Source: Erythrobacter sp.
GTDB lineage: Bacteria; Pseudomonadota; Alphaproteobacteria; Sphingomonadales; Sphingomonadaceae
Direction: 5' to 3'
Length of the DNA stretch: 64,000 bases
Assembly (NCBI RefSeq): GCF_030066995.1
Contig: NZ_JASJAP010000001.1
Coordinates: forward strand, 789,230 to 853,229
Part shown: positions 32,495-42,794 of the stretch, in pieces
Numbering within the stretch: position 1 is the first letter of the stretch
Layout: every line of letters begins with the position of its first letter
The notes under the pieces: generated by a model
What the model was told of the DNA's origin: nothing
The model's database searches: none
The model's input: only the letters and a program-made list of their open reading frames with translations
Program-made: the position numbers and the translations under genes

Positions 32495-34590
32495 CGTCTC
32501 GCTCCCACTATGCCCGGAATGGCCGTCGCATCGGGAGGCGGTGAGCCCGAGGCGGTCTGGTCCTCTCGCGGGACGATCACGTCATCGGCGATCGCCTCGG
32601 ACTGCTGCGCGGCGAGCCGGGCCTCAGCTTCGACCTGATCGAAGATATCCTCATCGCGGCGTGGGGGCGGTGTGACCGTCGCCCCGCGCTCGGCCGCGTA
32701 GGCCGCGTAGCGTTTCTCGAGCCGTTCCTGCGCTGTCCCGCCCCACTGCTTTTCGAGTTCGCGCAAAGCGTCGAGCCCCTTTTGCGGATCGAAAAGGAAG
32801 GTCATGACGTCACGCGCAATGGGATAGGCAGAGCCTGAACCCCCTCCGTGTTCGATCACGACCGCGCCCGCATATTTAGGCTTGTCGAAAGGGGCGAAGA
32901 AAACGAACAAGCCGTGGTCGCGATACTTCCACGGGCCGCTTCGTCCGTCGGAGACGCTCAGCGAGACAACCTGCGCTGTGCCCGTCTTTCCCGCCAATTC
33001 GACGCCCTCGATCGGCAGCCGCGCCCGTCTGGCGGTCCCGGCGCCGTTGACCACATCGCTCATTGCCTGGCGGATATACGCGATCTCCTGAGCGCCGAAA
33101 TTGTAGCTCGGGGGCTTGCTGACCGTATCGTCCATGATGAGGCGTGGGTTGATAATGTTTCCCGTCGCAAGCCGCGCGCTTTGGACCGCCAGTTGCAGCG
33201 GGCTGGCGAGGTAGTATCCCTGACCGATCGAGGCGTTTACGGTATCATACGGCTCCCACTTGCGGCCGAACTTTTCCTCCTTCCAGGACGGGTTGGGGAC
33301 TGTCCCGTAGAACTGGCTCCCGACTGGAAGGGGAAACTGCTGCCCCATCCCAAAGCGTGTGGCCATGTCCGCGACCCGATCGAAGCCGACCTGCTGTGCG
33401 AAGTGGTAGAAATAGCTGTCGCAACTTTGGGCGATGGCTTTGTTCATATCCACGCGGCCATGGTTGGAGTGGCAGCGGAAGAAGCGGTTCCCGATCCGCC
33501 GGCCACCACCGCATATGATCGACTCCTCGGGATCGATGCCGGCCTCAAGGAAGGACATGCAATGCATGGGCTTGATGGTCGAACCCGGCGGGTAAAGGCC
33601 TTGCAGCACCTTGTTGCGCAGGGGCACGCGTTCGTCTTCGCGCAGCATGGCGTATTCGACGCTGCCAATGCCGTCGGAAAAGCTGTTGGGATCAAAGCTT
33701 GGCATGGATGCCATGCAAAGCAGATCGCCGGTGTCGCAATCCATCACGACCACCGAGCCGCTTTCAAGCCCGATCCGGCGCGAGGCGTAGTCCTGCAAGG
33801 GACCGTCTATCGTGAGCTGGATCGGATCTCCCTGGATGTCCTCACGGGTTTCGAGATCACGGATGATACGTCCGCTCGCCGTGACTTCGACGCGCCGCGC
33901 TCCGGGCGTGCCTCGCAATTCCTTCTCGAACTGCTTCTCAAGACCGTCCTTGCCGATCTTGTAGCCCGGCGTGACCAGCAAGGGGTTTCGATCCTCCTCC
34001 GCGTATTCTTCGGCGTTTGCCGGACCCACATAGCCGATCAGATGACCAACGCTTGGCCCGATCGGGTAAAAACGTGAAAAGCCGCGTTGCGGCACTACGC
34101 CTTGCATGTCGGGCAGGCGCACGCTGAGCGCGGCAAACTGTTCGTAATTCAGGCGACTGGCGACTTCGACCGGCTGATAGCCGCTGGAGACCGCCACTTC
34201 CTGTTTGATATCGGCGATCCTGTCCGGCTCCAGCTTGAGCAGCGATCCGATCTGCTCGATCATCGCGTCGGGTTCGGAAAGGCGTTCGGGGATCACATCG
34301 ACGCGAAAATCGGCACGGTTCGAGGCAAGGGGGGAGCCGTTGCGATCAAGGATCCACCCGCGGCGCGGCGGGATAAGCGTCAGGTTGACCCGGTTGCTTT
34401 CGGATTCGAGCCGATATCTCTCGTTTTCGGCGATGGCGAGGTACCCCATGCGCACCGCAAGCAGCGCCGCGACGCCGCCCTGCACGCTGCCGATGAGAAC
34501 ACTGCGGCGATCAAAAGTGTTCTTGAGAGTAACCGCGTTGACAACCTGAGAGCGCTTGGTCAGCCCGCCGCTCGAAAACCAGCTCTTCAC
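32491..34590 (-). CDS. mrdA: Penicillin-binding protein 2 (transpeptidase)
   Basis: A 699-residue class B PBP. One N-terminal membrane segment (about 27-50), pedestal domain with IPPRRGWILDRNGSPLA, and transpeptidase domain carrying SxxK (YPPGSTIKPMH), the second motif SCD, and KTG (ELAGKTGTAQVVS). It cross-links peptidoglycan for rod elongation with RodA. The C-terminus has an extra about 60 acidic/proline-rich residues (VTPPPRRDEDIFDQVEAEARLAAQ). ATGA overlaps on both sides show tight coupling to mreD and rodA. Confidence 0.95.
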   Translation of the reverse strand: MKSWFSSGGLTKRSQVVNAVTLKNTFDRRSVLIGSVQGGVAALLAVRMGYLAIAENERYRLESESNRVNLTLIPPRRGWILDRNGSPLASNRADFRVDVIPERLSEPDAMIEQIGSLLKLEPDRIADIKQEVAVSSGYQPVEVASRLNYEQFAALSVRLPDMQGVVPQRGFSRFYPIGPSVGHLIGYVGPANAEEYAEEDRNPLLVTPGYKIGKDGLEKQFEKELRGTPGARRVEVTASGRIIRDLETREDIQGDPIQLTIDGPLQDYASRRIGLESGSVVVMDCDTGDLLCMASMPSFDPNSFSDGIGSVEYAMLREDERVPLRNKVLQGLYPPGSTIKPMHCMSFLEAGIDPEESIICGGGRRIGNRFFRCHSNHGRVDMNKAIAQSCDSYFYHFAQQVGFDRVADMATRFGMGQQFPLPVGSQFYGTVPNPSWKEEKFGRKWEPYDTVNASIGQGYYLASPLQLAVQSARLATGNIINPRLIMDDTVSKPPSYNFGAQEIAYIRQAMSDVVNGAGTARRARLPIEGVELAGKTGTAQVVSLSVSDGRSGPWKYRDHGLFVFFAPFDKPKYAGAVVIEHGGGSGSAYPIARDVMTFLFDPQKGLDALRELEKQWGGTAQERLEKRYAAYAAERGATVTPPPRRDEDIFDQVEAEARLAAQQSEAIADDVIVPREDQTASGSPPPDATAIPGIVGARR

Positions 34591-35144
34591 CCGATCCTCC
34601 GCGAGCGAGACAGGCGGAAGCGGTCGAGCCCTGCGATCAATTGCGCAAGGAAAGGATACAAGAGAATAGCGAGCGCAATCTGAGGAAGCGCTGCAAGGCC
34701 CATCGCAGCCGTGGGCTCAGTTCCGGAAACCAGCATGGCAGCCAGAATATAGAGGGTCGTCCCTAGACCGGCTGTGAACCAGTCCGGCCAGAAGCCGCGC
34801 CAGGGGAAGCGGCTCTCAATCAACTCGATTATGATCATGGTGATGGACCATAGCAGGATGGCGCTACCAAAGGGCTGGCCGCTGAACAGATCGTCAAAGA
34901 CGCCCAAGGGCACACCGGCCCAAAGAGGAAGGAGGCCGGGACGCATGATCCGCCAACCTATAAACATCAGAAAGCCGAGCGGGGGCGCGATCGGCATGAC
35001 GTCGGCGAGCAAAACGAAGGGCAGGAGAGATGCGAGCATTATCGTGAGGTAAGGGACGCTCAGAGCGCGCCAGGGGGACTGGTCGCGATTGATGCGACTG
35101 CCATAGCGGTCGGAGCGCGCGGCGGGGGCAAGGCGCTCCATCAT
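34587..35144 (-). CDS. mreD: Rod-shape-determining protein MreD
   Basis: A 185-residue membrane protein with five or six hydrophobic helices (YLTIMLASLLPFVLLADVMP, LLPLWAGVPLGVFDDLFSGQ, GSAILLWSITMIIIELIES). GVFDDLFSGQPFG is the conserved MreD block. It links MreC and MreB to the elongasome. Sits between mreC and mrdA with 4-bp overlaps. Confidence 0.92.
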   Translation of the reverse strand: MMERLAPAARSDRYGSRINRDQSPWRALSVPYLTIMLASLLPFVLLADVMPIAPPLGFLMFIGWRIMRPGLLPLWAGVPLGVFDDLFSGQPFGSAILLWSITMIIIELIESRFPWRGFWPDWFTAGLGTTLYILAAMLVSGTEPTAAMGLAALPQIALAILLYPFLAQLIAGLDRFRLSRSRRIG

Positions 35145-36067
35145 TCAATCGCCTGCGTGCCGGGGGATACGGCCGTGTCATCATCGATCCGCACTTCCGA
35201 CGCGGTGCTCGCGGTGGACACGGCGGCCTCATCGAAAACCGGCTCGACGCTGACAAAGTCGGTCGCCGACGGATCCGCGATGAGACGAGCGATACCGCCA
35301 TCAGACGCCAGGTTCGTCAACACCGCCACGGCGACGCCGGGCCGATAATATCCACCAGCGCCGCTGGTCACAAAGATGTCGCCCTCTGCCAGAGGGTTGA
35401 GGCCAAGATTGATCAGGCGGATGCGCAGCAGCCCATCGCCGCGCCCTTCCGCGAACGCGACCGTGTCATCGGACGCTCGGCGGACGGGGAGAACGCTCTC
35501 GCTGTCGGTCAACAGAAGCACGCGCGAGGAGTTGCGCGCCACTTCAAGAATGCGCCCGACGACACCGCGCGCGGAGCGCACCGGCATTCCCGGCTCGATA
35601 CCATCGGTTCGGCCCACGCCAACATAGGCGAAACGGCGGCTGCTGGTCGAACTCGAGCCGATCAGGCGGGTGGTTGCGACCGGTTCGATTTCGCCCTGGG
35701 CAAGGGCCAGCAACGCTTTGAGCCGCGCATTCTCCGCAGCCACGGCTTCAGCCTCTGCCAACCGAATGCGCGCAATTTCGACCTCTTCGCGAAGCGCGGC
35801 GTTCTGCGAGCCCGCGCGCCAATAGGCCGCGATTGTGTCCACGACGCCGCCGGAACCCGAACGGACCGCGGCCGTTGCCTCTCCCGCCGGCGAAACGGCG
35901 TCCTGCGCCGCACCGCGCAAAGGCGCAAACGTCGAGGGCTGCCACAAGGACAGCGCCAGCAATCCAAGACCAATCAGAGCGCCAAGAGTCGCCAGAAGGT
36001 ACCCGGTAAAGACCGAGTACTGCGCTTTCTTCGAAAAGCCCGATAGGCGCGAGGCTGACGGCGCCAT
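35141..36067 (-). CDS. mreC: Rod-shape-determining protein MreC
   Basis: A 308-residue bitopic protein from ATG 36067: basic cytoplasmic start, one membrane helix (VFTGYLLATLGALIGLGLLAL), coiled coil about 95-130 (REEVEIARIRLAEAEAVAAENARLKALL) and the periplasmic double beta-barrel (ARGVVGRILEVARNSSRVLLLTD, GDIFVTSGAGG). A longer frame to 36121 exists but lacks homology. C-terminal tail of about 30 residues is Thr/Ala/Asp-rich. Confidence 0.93.
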   Translation of the reverse strand: MAPSASRLSGFSKKAQYSVFTGYLLATLGALIGLGLLALSLWQPSTFAPLRGAAQDAVSPAGEATAAVRSGSGGVVDTIAAYWRAGSQNAALREEVEIARIRLAEAEAVAAENARLKALLALAQGEIEPVATTRLIGSSSTSSRRFAYVGVGRTDGIEPGMPVRSARGVVGRILEVARNSSRVLLLTDSESVLPVRRASDDTVAFAEGRGDGLLRIRLINLGLNPLAEGDIFVTSGAGGYYRPGVAVAVLTNLASDGGIARLIADPSATDFVSVEPVFDEAAVSTASTASEVRIDDDTAVSPGTQAIE

Positions 36068-36121
36068 GGCTCCAAGTCCCTTCTCAGCAGCCCCCTCTTG
36101 ACACAGGGGGTCCGACCGCAC

Positions 36122-37201
<1,080 letters not shown>

Positions 37202-37340
37202 TCAAAGATTGATGGGCCCCGCTCAACAATCCGGTAATTAAGACGCTGTGCGCGATGACCCGACCGGCCGATGTCCCATGCCATGGACGCCTAGCGAAAC
37301 CTTGCCAAAAAGGCCAAAAATTTTGTTAATTGATTTGGTA

Positions 37341-37346
37341 ATTATA
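37341..37346 (-). promoter_or_regulatory. Possible -10 element for the mre operon
   Basis: TATAAT on the - strand, about 175 bp before the mreB ATG, in the 228-bp mreB-mutL divergent gap. No good -35 hexamer is seen at 16-18 bp. The nearby AT-rich tract (37310-37346) is unusual for this GC-rich region and marks a promoter area. Confidence 0.3.
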
Positions 37347-37393
37347 CACGGTGGCCCTCGAAATTGCGGTCGCTGACAGGTAGCTTGCGACAA

Positions 37394-39274
37394 ATGCCCT
37401 TTCCGCCGCCCCAGAAGCCTTCGCGCATTCGCCGATTACCGGACGATCTTGTCAACCGTATCGCGGCGGGCGAGGTCGTTGAGCGCCCTGCGGCGGCGCT
37501 AAAGGAACTCGTCGAGAACGCCATCGATGCCGGTGCGTCGCGAATCGCGGTCGAACTAACCGAGGGCGGATTGAGCCGCTTGCAGGTAACCGATGACGGT
37601 TGCGGGATGAGCGCTGAGGATATCGAGCTGGCGTTGGAGCGCCACGCAACCTCCAAACTTCCCGATGAAGCGATTGAGCTTGTCTCGACCCTGGGTTTTC
37701 GGGGCGAAGCTTTGCCGTCTATCGCCAGTGTTGCGCGCCTCACCATTGAAAGCCGCGTGCAGGGCGCGGCTGACGGGTGGCGCGTCGTGGTCGATCATGG
37801 CCAACGGATCGAGGCCGGGCCCGCTGCGGTGCCGGTCGGCACCCGCGTGCGGGTCGAGGAGCTGTTCGCCAAGGTCCCGGCCCGGCGCAAATTCCTGCGC
37901 ACCGCGCGCAGCGAATACATCGCGTGCATGGATGTCGTGCGCCGGCTTGCGATGGCGCGGCCCGATATCGCCTTTGCGCTGGAGAACGGAGCCGAGGGGA
38001 AGACGCGCAAAGCGCTCAGTACGCAGAGCGATGAAGATCTCGCCACCCGTGTCGCGCAGATTGTCGCGCGCGAACTCAAGGATAACGCGGTCGCGATCGA
38101 CTTTGAGCGCGATGGGCCAAGCGGGGCGATCCGGCTGACGGGGCTGGCCGGGCTGCCAACCTATAATCGCGGGGTCGCGGATCATCAGTATCTGTTCGTC
38201 AACGGGCGCCCGGTGAAGGACAAGCTTCTGACCGGAGCGGTGCGCGGGGCCTATTCGGATATGCTGGCGCGCGATCGACACGCGGTCTTGGCGCTGTTTC
38301 TCGAAATCCCTCCTCAAGATGTCGATGTGAATGTCCATCCGGCCAAGACCGAGGTGCGTTTTCGCGACGCTTCGGGGGTGCGCGGCTTTATCGTGTCGGG
38401 CCTCAGGCAAGCGCTCGCGACCGGTGATCGGCGCAGCGTACAAGGCCCGGACCGCGCCGCGATGGAGCGTTGGCAGGCGGAGCCCACTTCTTCTCCCTTC
38501 CCCGCGGGGGGAAGGCCGGGGATGGGGGGGCTGCCCTATCCTTCGGAGCGCTCTGCACCTATCCCCAACCCCTTCCCTCAAGGGAAGGAACTCATGTTGC
38601 ACGACGATCGGACAGAGTTTGCCAGCTTGCAGGGTCGAGCCGAGGAGGCTGCACCCATTCCCGCTGACGCCGCAGACTACCCGCTCGGTATAGCGCGCGG
38701 CCAGGTCGCCAACACCTATATCATCGCCGAGAGCGCCGACGGTCTGATCCTCGTCGACCAGCACGCCGCGCATGAACGGCTTGTGCTCGAGCGATTGAAG
38801 CGTGCGGGCGCGGACGCCGCCGCCAAGCGCTCGCAGGCTCTACTTGTGCCCGATGTGGTCGAGCTTGACGAAGCCGATTGCGACCGGCTCGAAGCGGCAG
38901 CCGATGGCCTCGCGCGGTATGGACTGGCGGTTGAGCGTTTCGGTCCCGGTGCCATGCTGGTGCGCGCGGTTCCCGCTGCCATCGCGAAGGCCGACACGAC
39001 AAAGCTTCTGACCGATCTGGCGGACGACATCGCGAAGCACGGCACCGAAGACGAAAGCGGGTCGCTTCTGCTGGCCGAGAAGCTCGAATACACACTCGCC
39101 ACCATGGCGTGCCACGGGTCGGTCAGGGCAGGGCGGGTGCTCTCGGTCGCCGAGATGAACGCGCTGCTGCGCGAGATGGAAGCCACCCCGCGCTCTGGCC
39201 AGTGCAACCATGGCCGCCCGACCTGGGTGAAGCTCTCGATGGACGATGTCGAGAAGCTGTTCGGAAGACATTGA
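37394..39274 (+). CDS. mutL: DNA mismatch repair protein MutL
   Basis: A 626-residue MutL. ATPase motifs: NRIAAGEVVERPAAALKELVENAIDAGA is the N box region (split pattern), DDGCGM, RHATSKL, TLGFRGEALPSIASV and GTRVRVEELFAKVPARRKF. The C-terminal domain has the endonuclease motif DQHAAHERLVLE and CNHGRPTWV, so it is a nicking MutL, expected where MutH is absent. The linker at about residues 367-399 is encoded by a palindromic repeat (38493-38590). ATG 37394 chosen because an upstream TTG adds nothing conserved. Confidence 0.96.
   Translation: MPFPPPQKPSRIRRLPDDLVNRIAAGEVVERPAAALKELVENAIDAGASRIAVELTEGGLSRLQVTDDGCGMSAEDIELALERHATSKLPDEAIELVSTLGFRGEALPSIASVARLTIESRVQGAADGWRVVVDHGQRIEAGPAAVPVGTRVRVEELFAKVPARRKFLRTARSEYIACMDVVRRLAMARPDIAFALENGAEGKTRKALSTQSDEDLATRVAQIVARELKDNAVAIDFERDGPSGAIRLTGLAGLPTYNRGVADHQYLFVNGRPVKDKLLTGAVRGAYSDMLARDRHAVLALFLEIPPQDVDVNVHPAKTEVRFRDASGVRGFIVSGLRQALATGDRRSVQGPDRAAMERWQAEPTSSPFPAGGRPGMGGLPYPSERSAPIPNPFPQGKELMLHDDRTEFASLQGRAEEAAPIPADAADYPLGIARGQVANTYIIAESADGLILVDQHAAHERLVLERLKRAGADAAAKRSQALLVPDVVELDEADCDRLEAAADGLARYGLAVERFGPGAMLVRAVPAAIAKADTTKLLTDLADDIAKHGTEDESGSLLLAEKLEYTLATMACHGSVRAGRVLSVAEMNALLREMEATPRSGQCNHGRPTWVKLSMDDVEKLFGRH
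38493..38590. repeat. Palindromic repeat inserted in frame in mutL
   Basis: Hairpins at both ends: CTTCCCC/GGGGGGAAG at about 38497-38514 and CCTTCCCT CA AGGGAAGG near 38571-38589, with complementary GGGGATGGGG and ATCCCCAACCCC in between. ATCCCCAACCCCTTCCCT is shared exactly with the element in glyS (48647-48664 area). It encodes a Pro/Gly-rich stretch in the MutL linker. Confidence 0.8.
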
Positions 39275-39309
39275 GCGACGGGCAGAGCGCTCATCGAAGG
39301 AGACAGACA

Positions 39310-39525
39310 ATGCGCGTAATTTGGGCTTCGCTGGCAGTCCTGGGATTGGCCGCGTGCGGCAGTGAGTCGGATAACAGCGGCTTCATCGACCCCGCCGACT
39401 ACGAGGAAAGCCGGGCGGAAGACAAAAGCCATGACCACGATCATGATGGGGACGGCGTCCAGGATCACGACCATGACGACCACGACCACGACCACGATCA
39501 CGAGGATCACGACCATCGGCGCTAG
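39310..39525 (+). CDS. Small His/Asp-rich lipoprotein
   Basis: A 71-residue protein. Lipoprotein signal with lipobox LAAC (Cys16), then an acidic segment and a C-terminal run of His-Asp repeats (about residues 41-70, HDHDHDGDGVQDHDHDDH and more). This composition suggests binding of divalent metal such as zinc or nickel at the cell envelope. Good Shine-Dalgarno (AAGGAGA) before ATG 39310. Located 35 bp after mutL. No homologue family recognised. Confidence 0.75.
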   Translation: MRVIWASLAVLGLAACGSESDNSGFIDPADYEESRAEDKSHDHDHDGDGVQDHDHDDHDHDHDHEDHDHRR

Positions 39526-39600
39526 CATCCAGGTGAAGGGCGATCGGAGCCACGCCCGTTGGTTCCATCGCCCGCTTTGCCCTCGGCAGGATCGACCGGC

Positions 39601-40701
39601 TCAGACGTTGAATTTGAACAGCATCACATCGCCGTCCTGAACAAGGTAATCCTTGCCTTCCTGGCGCAGCTTTCCCGCCTCGCGCGCCGGGCCTTCGCCG
39701 CCGAGCGTCACGTAGTCCTCGTAAGCGATGGTTTCGGCGCGGATGAAGCCACGTTCGAAATCGGTGTGGATCTCTCCGGCTGCCTGCGGGGCCTTGGCTC
39801 CAGCGGGGAAAGTCCAGGCGCGCGATTCCTTGGGGCCGGCGGTGAAGAAGGTCTGCAGGCCCAGCAGCCTGTATCCCGCGCGGATCACGCGGGCGAGGCC
39901 GCTTTCGTTGAGGCCGAGCTCAGCGAGGTATTCCGCGCGGTCCTCCGGCGGCATCGCGACCAGTTCGGCCTCGATCGCGGCGGAGACAACCACCGCTTGC
40001 GCGCCCTCGGCCTCGGCCTTGGCAAAGACAGCCTGGGATAGCGCGTTGCCCTCAGCCGCCTCCTCTTCGGCAACGTTACAGACATAAAGCACCGGTTTGG
40101 CCGTCAGAAGCTGGGCCTGACGCAGCGCCTTGGCCTCTTCCTCGTCCTTGGGCTCGGTCAGCCGCGCGGGCTTTCCCTCGCGCAGCAGGCCGAGAGCCTG
40201 CCCCAGCACGCTGGCGAGAATCTTTGCCTCCTTGTCGCCCGCCGTCGCACGCTTTTCCGCATTGGAGACCCGCTTTTCCAGGCTTTCAAGGTCGGCCAGC
40301 ATCAACTCGGTCTCGACAATTTCGGCGTCGGCTATCGGATCGACCTTGTTGGAGACGTGCTGGATGTCGTCGTCCTCGAAACAGCGCAGGACGTGGACGA
40401 TGGCGTCGACCTCGCGAATGTTGCCCAGGAACTGGTTGCCCAGACCCTCACCAGCGCTTGCGCCTTTGACGAGCCCTGCAATGTCGACGAAGCTGAGCTG
40501 GGTGGCGATGACCTTGGCGCTCTTGGCGATAGCGGCGATTTTATCCAAGCGCTCATCGGGCACGGCAACCTGGCCCACATTCGGCTCGATTGTGCAGAAA
40601 GGGTAGTTTGCGGCCTGCGCAGCCTGCGTCTCGGTCAGCGCGTTGAACAAGGTGGACTTGCCGACATTCGGCAGGCCCACAATACCGCATTTAAAACCCA
40701 T
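39601..40701 (-). CDS. ychF: Redox-regulated ATPase YchF (Obg family)
   Basis: A 366-residue P-loop protein. G1 GLPNVGKSTLFNAL, switch FCTIEPNVGQVAVPD, G3 VDIAGLVKGASAGEGLGN and a C-terminal TGS-type domain (FFTAGPKESRAWTF, AGEIHTDFERGFIRAETI). The Asn/Met in the G4 position (VLYVCNVAEEE) explains ATP preference in the family. It associates with ribosomes. Start at 40701, where homology begins. Confidence 0.96.
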   Translation of the reverse strand: MGFKCGIVGLPNVGKSTLFNALTETQAAQAANYPFCTIEPNVGQVAVPDERLDKIAAIAKSAKVIATQLSFVDIAGLVKGASAGEGLGNQFLGNIREVDAIVHVLRCFEDDDIQHVSNKVDPIADAEIVETELMLADLESLEKRVSNAEKRATAGDKEAKILASVLGQALGLLREGKPARLTEPKDEEEAKALRQAQLLTAKPVLYVCNVAEEEAAEGNALSQAVFAKAEAEGAQAVVVSAAIEAELVAMPPEDRAEYLAELGLNESGLARVIRAGYRLLGLQTFFTAGPKESRAWTFPAGAKAPQAAGEIHTDFERGFIRAETIAYEDYVTLGGEGPAREAGKLRQEGKDYLVQDGDVMLFKFNV

Positions 40702-40705
40702 CGAA

Positions 40706-41104
40706 CTATTCCCTGGCGTCGTGTGTGCGAGCCCCGTCAACGCGCCAAGGAGGGAACCGCCGGTTTTCGCCGCCCCAGAACAGGCAGATTTCGTTACCGG
40801 CCGGATCTTGCAGGCGCGCCTCGCGCCAGCCCCAGCTCTGATCGACGGGATCACAAGTGAATGTCAGGCCCGCCCCTTTGAGCGCCTCGACCGTTTCGTC
40901 AAGCGTCTCGGTCTCAAAATAGACGACCGTCGTGGACGACGAGACCTCGTTCACCTCATGCACCGAAAACGTTTCGCCTGTCGCGGTTTCGAAGCGGGCA
41001 TAGCGCGGCGGCGCGTCAACAATCAGCCGCAGTCCCAGCGCTTGATAGAAGGCAACAGAAGCGGCGTAGTCGAGGCAGCCGACCGTAACCTGATTGAGCC
41101 GCAT
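40706..41104 (-). CDS. VOC family protein
   Basis: A 132-residue single-unit glyoxalase-fold protein: MRLNQVTVGCLDYAASVAFYQALGLRLIVDAPP and DPAGNEICLF. The usual metal His at residue 8 is replaced (VTVGC), so its chemistry may be non-canonical, but the late Glu of NEICLF is present. It overlaps the upstream SDR gene by 1 bp. Confidence 0.8.
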   Translation of the reverse strand: MRLNQVTVGCLDYAASVAFYQALGLRLIVDAPPRYARFETATGETFSVHEVNEVSSSTTVVYFETETLDETVEALKGAGLTFTCDPVDQSWGWREARLQDPAGNEICLFWGGENRRFPPWRVDGARTHDARE

Positions 41105-42096
41105 TACGCGTTATGCACCGCCTTGATCCAGGGGCCATAGGGCGACGCGCCCAGCCAGTCGGTCTGCACTTTCGCGGCGAGTTCGTTAAGCGGCAGTTGT
41201 GGCTTGTTTCCGGGATGCACCGCGCGGCGCAGCGGGCGGGTGCCAGCGGGCATGGCGATCACGTCAGCCATCGCGCGCGGTACGTCCATCGGATCGGTCG
41301 TCCCGCCGCCGGTACGCTGACCAAGCTGCGCGATCAGCTGCGTGTAGCCGCTCGTGTGCCTTTCATCCGCGCGTTCCAGCAGGCGCTGGGTGTTCTCATT
41401 GGCGTTCTTCCAGATTTCGGTCGGGTAGCCGCCGGGCTGGATGACGGTCACGTCGATGCCATGTGGAACGAGTTCGTAAGCCATGGCCTCGCTCATCGCC
41501 TCAAGCGCGAACTTCGTCGGCGAATATTGGCCATAGGCGGGCACGATCACCTTCCCGAGCTGAGACGAGACGTTGATGATCAGTCCGCTCTTGGCCTCGC
41601 GCATCGCCGGAAGCGCCGCGCGCGCCATTCGCTGGGGGCCAAAAACGTTGGTTTCGAACATGTGGCGCGTTGCGTCCATGTCCTGAATCTCGACCGGTCC
41701 GCCGTAGGAAATGCCGGCGTTGTTGATCAGGACATCGAGTTTTCCGCCCGCGGCTAGGACCGCCTGTTTCACCCCGTCCTCGACTTGTTTGTCGGAGGTC
41801 ACATCGATTTCGAGCACCTGAAGGTCGAGCTTTTCATTGAGCGCAAGAATGCGCAGCTCTTCGGCCTCTTTGCGCGGCATGCGGCGCATCGAAGCAAAAA
41901 CCTTCGCGCCCTGACGGGCAAAATCCTCCGCGGCGAGGCGGCCAAACCCGCTTGAGCAGCCGGTGATAAGGATACTCTTGCCCGAAAGGTTCGGGTTCGC
42001 CTTGATCTTGTCGCTTTGCGCCATCGACGCGGTTGCGGCGAGCACGCCGGTGGCAGCGGCTCCGGCCAGAAGCGTGCGGCGATTGATCTGGGTCAC
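41104..42096 (-). CDS. SDR-family oxidoreductase with Tat signal
   Basis: A 330-residue SDR preceded by a twin-arginine leader (MTQINRRTLLAGAAATGVLA). SDR motifs: ILITGCSSGFGRLAA, NNAGISYGG, Ser in INVSSQLG and YSPTKFALEAMSEA. Export through Tat is unusual for an NAD(P)-dependent SDR because the cofactor must be bound before transport. C-terminal segment resembles ketoreductase-like SDRs. Overlaps the CPBP gene by 4 bp. Confidence 0.85.
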   Translation of the reverse strand: MTQINRRTLLAGAAATGVLAATASMAQSDKIKANPNLSGKSILITGCSSGFGRLAAEDFARQGAKVFASMRRMPRKEAEELRILALNEKLDLQVLEIDVTSDKQVEDGVKQAVLAAGGKLDVLINNAGISYGGPVEIQDMDATRHMFETNVFGPQRMARAALPAMREAKSGLIINVSSQLGKVIVPAYGQYSPTKFALEAMSEAMAYELVPHGIDVTVIQPGGYPTEIWKNANENTQRLLERADERHTSGYTQLIAQLGQRTGGGTTDPMDVPRAMADVIAMPAGTRPLRRAVHPGNKPQLPLNELAAKVQTDWLGASPYGPWIKAVHNA

Positions 42097-42794
42097 GGTG
42101 ACTCTCCCTTGGTGTCTTCTCTAATCTCCAGCGTCTCACGCGGGGCGTGCGCAGGCAAGTGCGTTGGCGATTTGTCTTCTTCGAACACGCCCAGTTTATG
42201 CAAGGCTTCTTGCAGCGCCCAAAGCGCGTAAATGTCGTAGACCGCGTGCCCGATCATGACGGTGAGCAGACTGCCGGTGCGCCAATAGACCAGGCCAAAC
42301 AGGCATCCGATCACGAAGATCAACGCGCTGTTGAGCGGCTTTGCAAAGTGGATGGCCGCAAACAGCGCTGATGCGAGGGTAAGGGCCACCGGCATGGGGA
42401 GCCAGTCTCCAAGGACGGTTTGAAGCCCGCCGCGAAACAGAGCCTCCTCGCCAATGCCAGCGCATAAAGAGATGAACACTATCGCGCCGATCGAGATACG
42501 GTGTCGCAGGAAGCCGTAATTGCGCGCTTGTGTGCGGATTAGCCATTCGGCGTATCGCGGGAACGCCTTGGCCAGGACGACGCTGATAGCGATCAGGACC
42601 GCTGCCAGGACCAGGCCGCTGAGCGCTTCCGCACCGCTGAGCGTCACAAAGTCGAGGCGCTTTCGGTCCGCAAGCACCCACAGGGCCAGACCGATTGCAG
42701 TGAAGGAAAGCGCTTGCAGGCCGATATAGCCCAGCGCTTTGGGCACCGACATATCCGCAAAAGGATCAGGCCTTTCGTGGTCCTGCGTGCTCAT
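42093..42794 (-). CDS. CPBP (Rce1-like) intramembrane metalloprotease family protein
   Basis: A 233-residue membrane protein with about six hydrophobic helices. The CPBP motif 1 EEALFRGGLQ (Glu-Glu-x3-Arg) is clear, followed by FAAIHFAKP (motif 2 His) and GLVYWRTGSLLTVMIGHAVYD (motif 3 His). Such proteins cleave membrane substrates or act in bacteriocin-immunity-like roles. ATGA overlap with pth downstream of it in the same transcript. Confidence 0.85.
   Translation of the reverse strand: MSTQDHERPDPFADMSVPKALGYIGLQALSFTAIGLALWVLADRKRLDFVTLSGAEALSGLVLAAVLIAISVVLAKAFPRYAEWLIRTQARNYGFLRHRISIGAIVFISLCAGIGEEALFRGGLQTVLGDWLPMPVALTLASALFAAIHFAKPLNSALIFVIGCLFGLVYWRTGSLLTVMIGHAVYDIYALWALQEALHKLGVFEEDKSPTHLPAHAPRETLEIREDTKGESP

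Noticed and set aside
32848-34077. 409-codon open frame antisense to mrdA
   Set aside because: Shadow of the PBP2 gene; no motifs.
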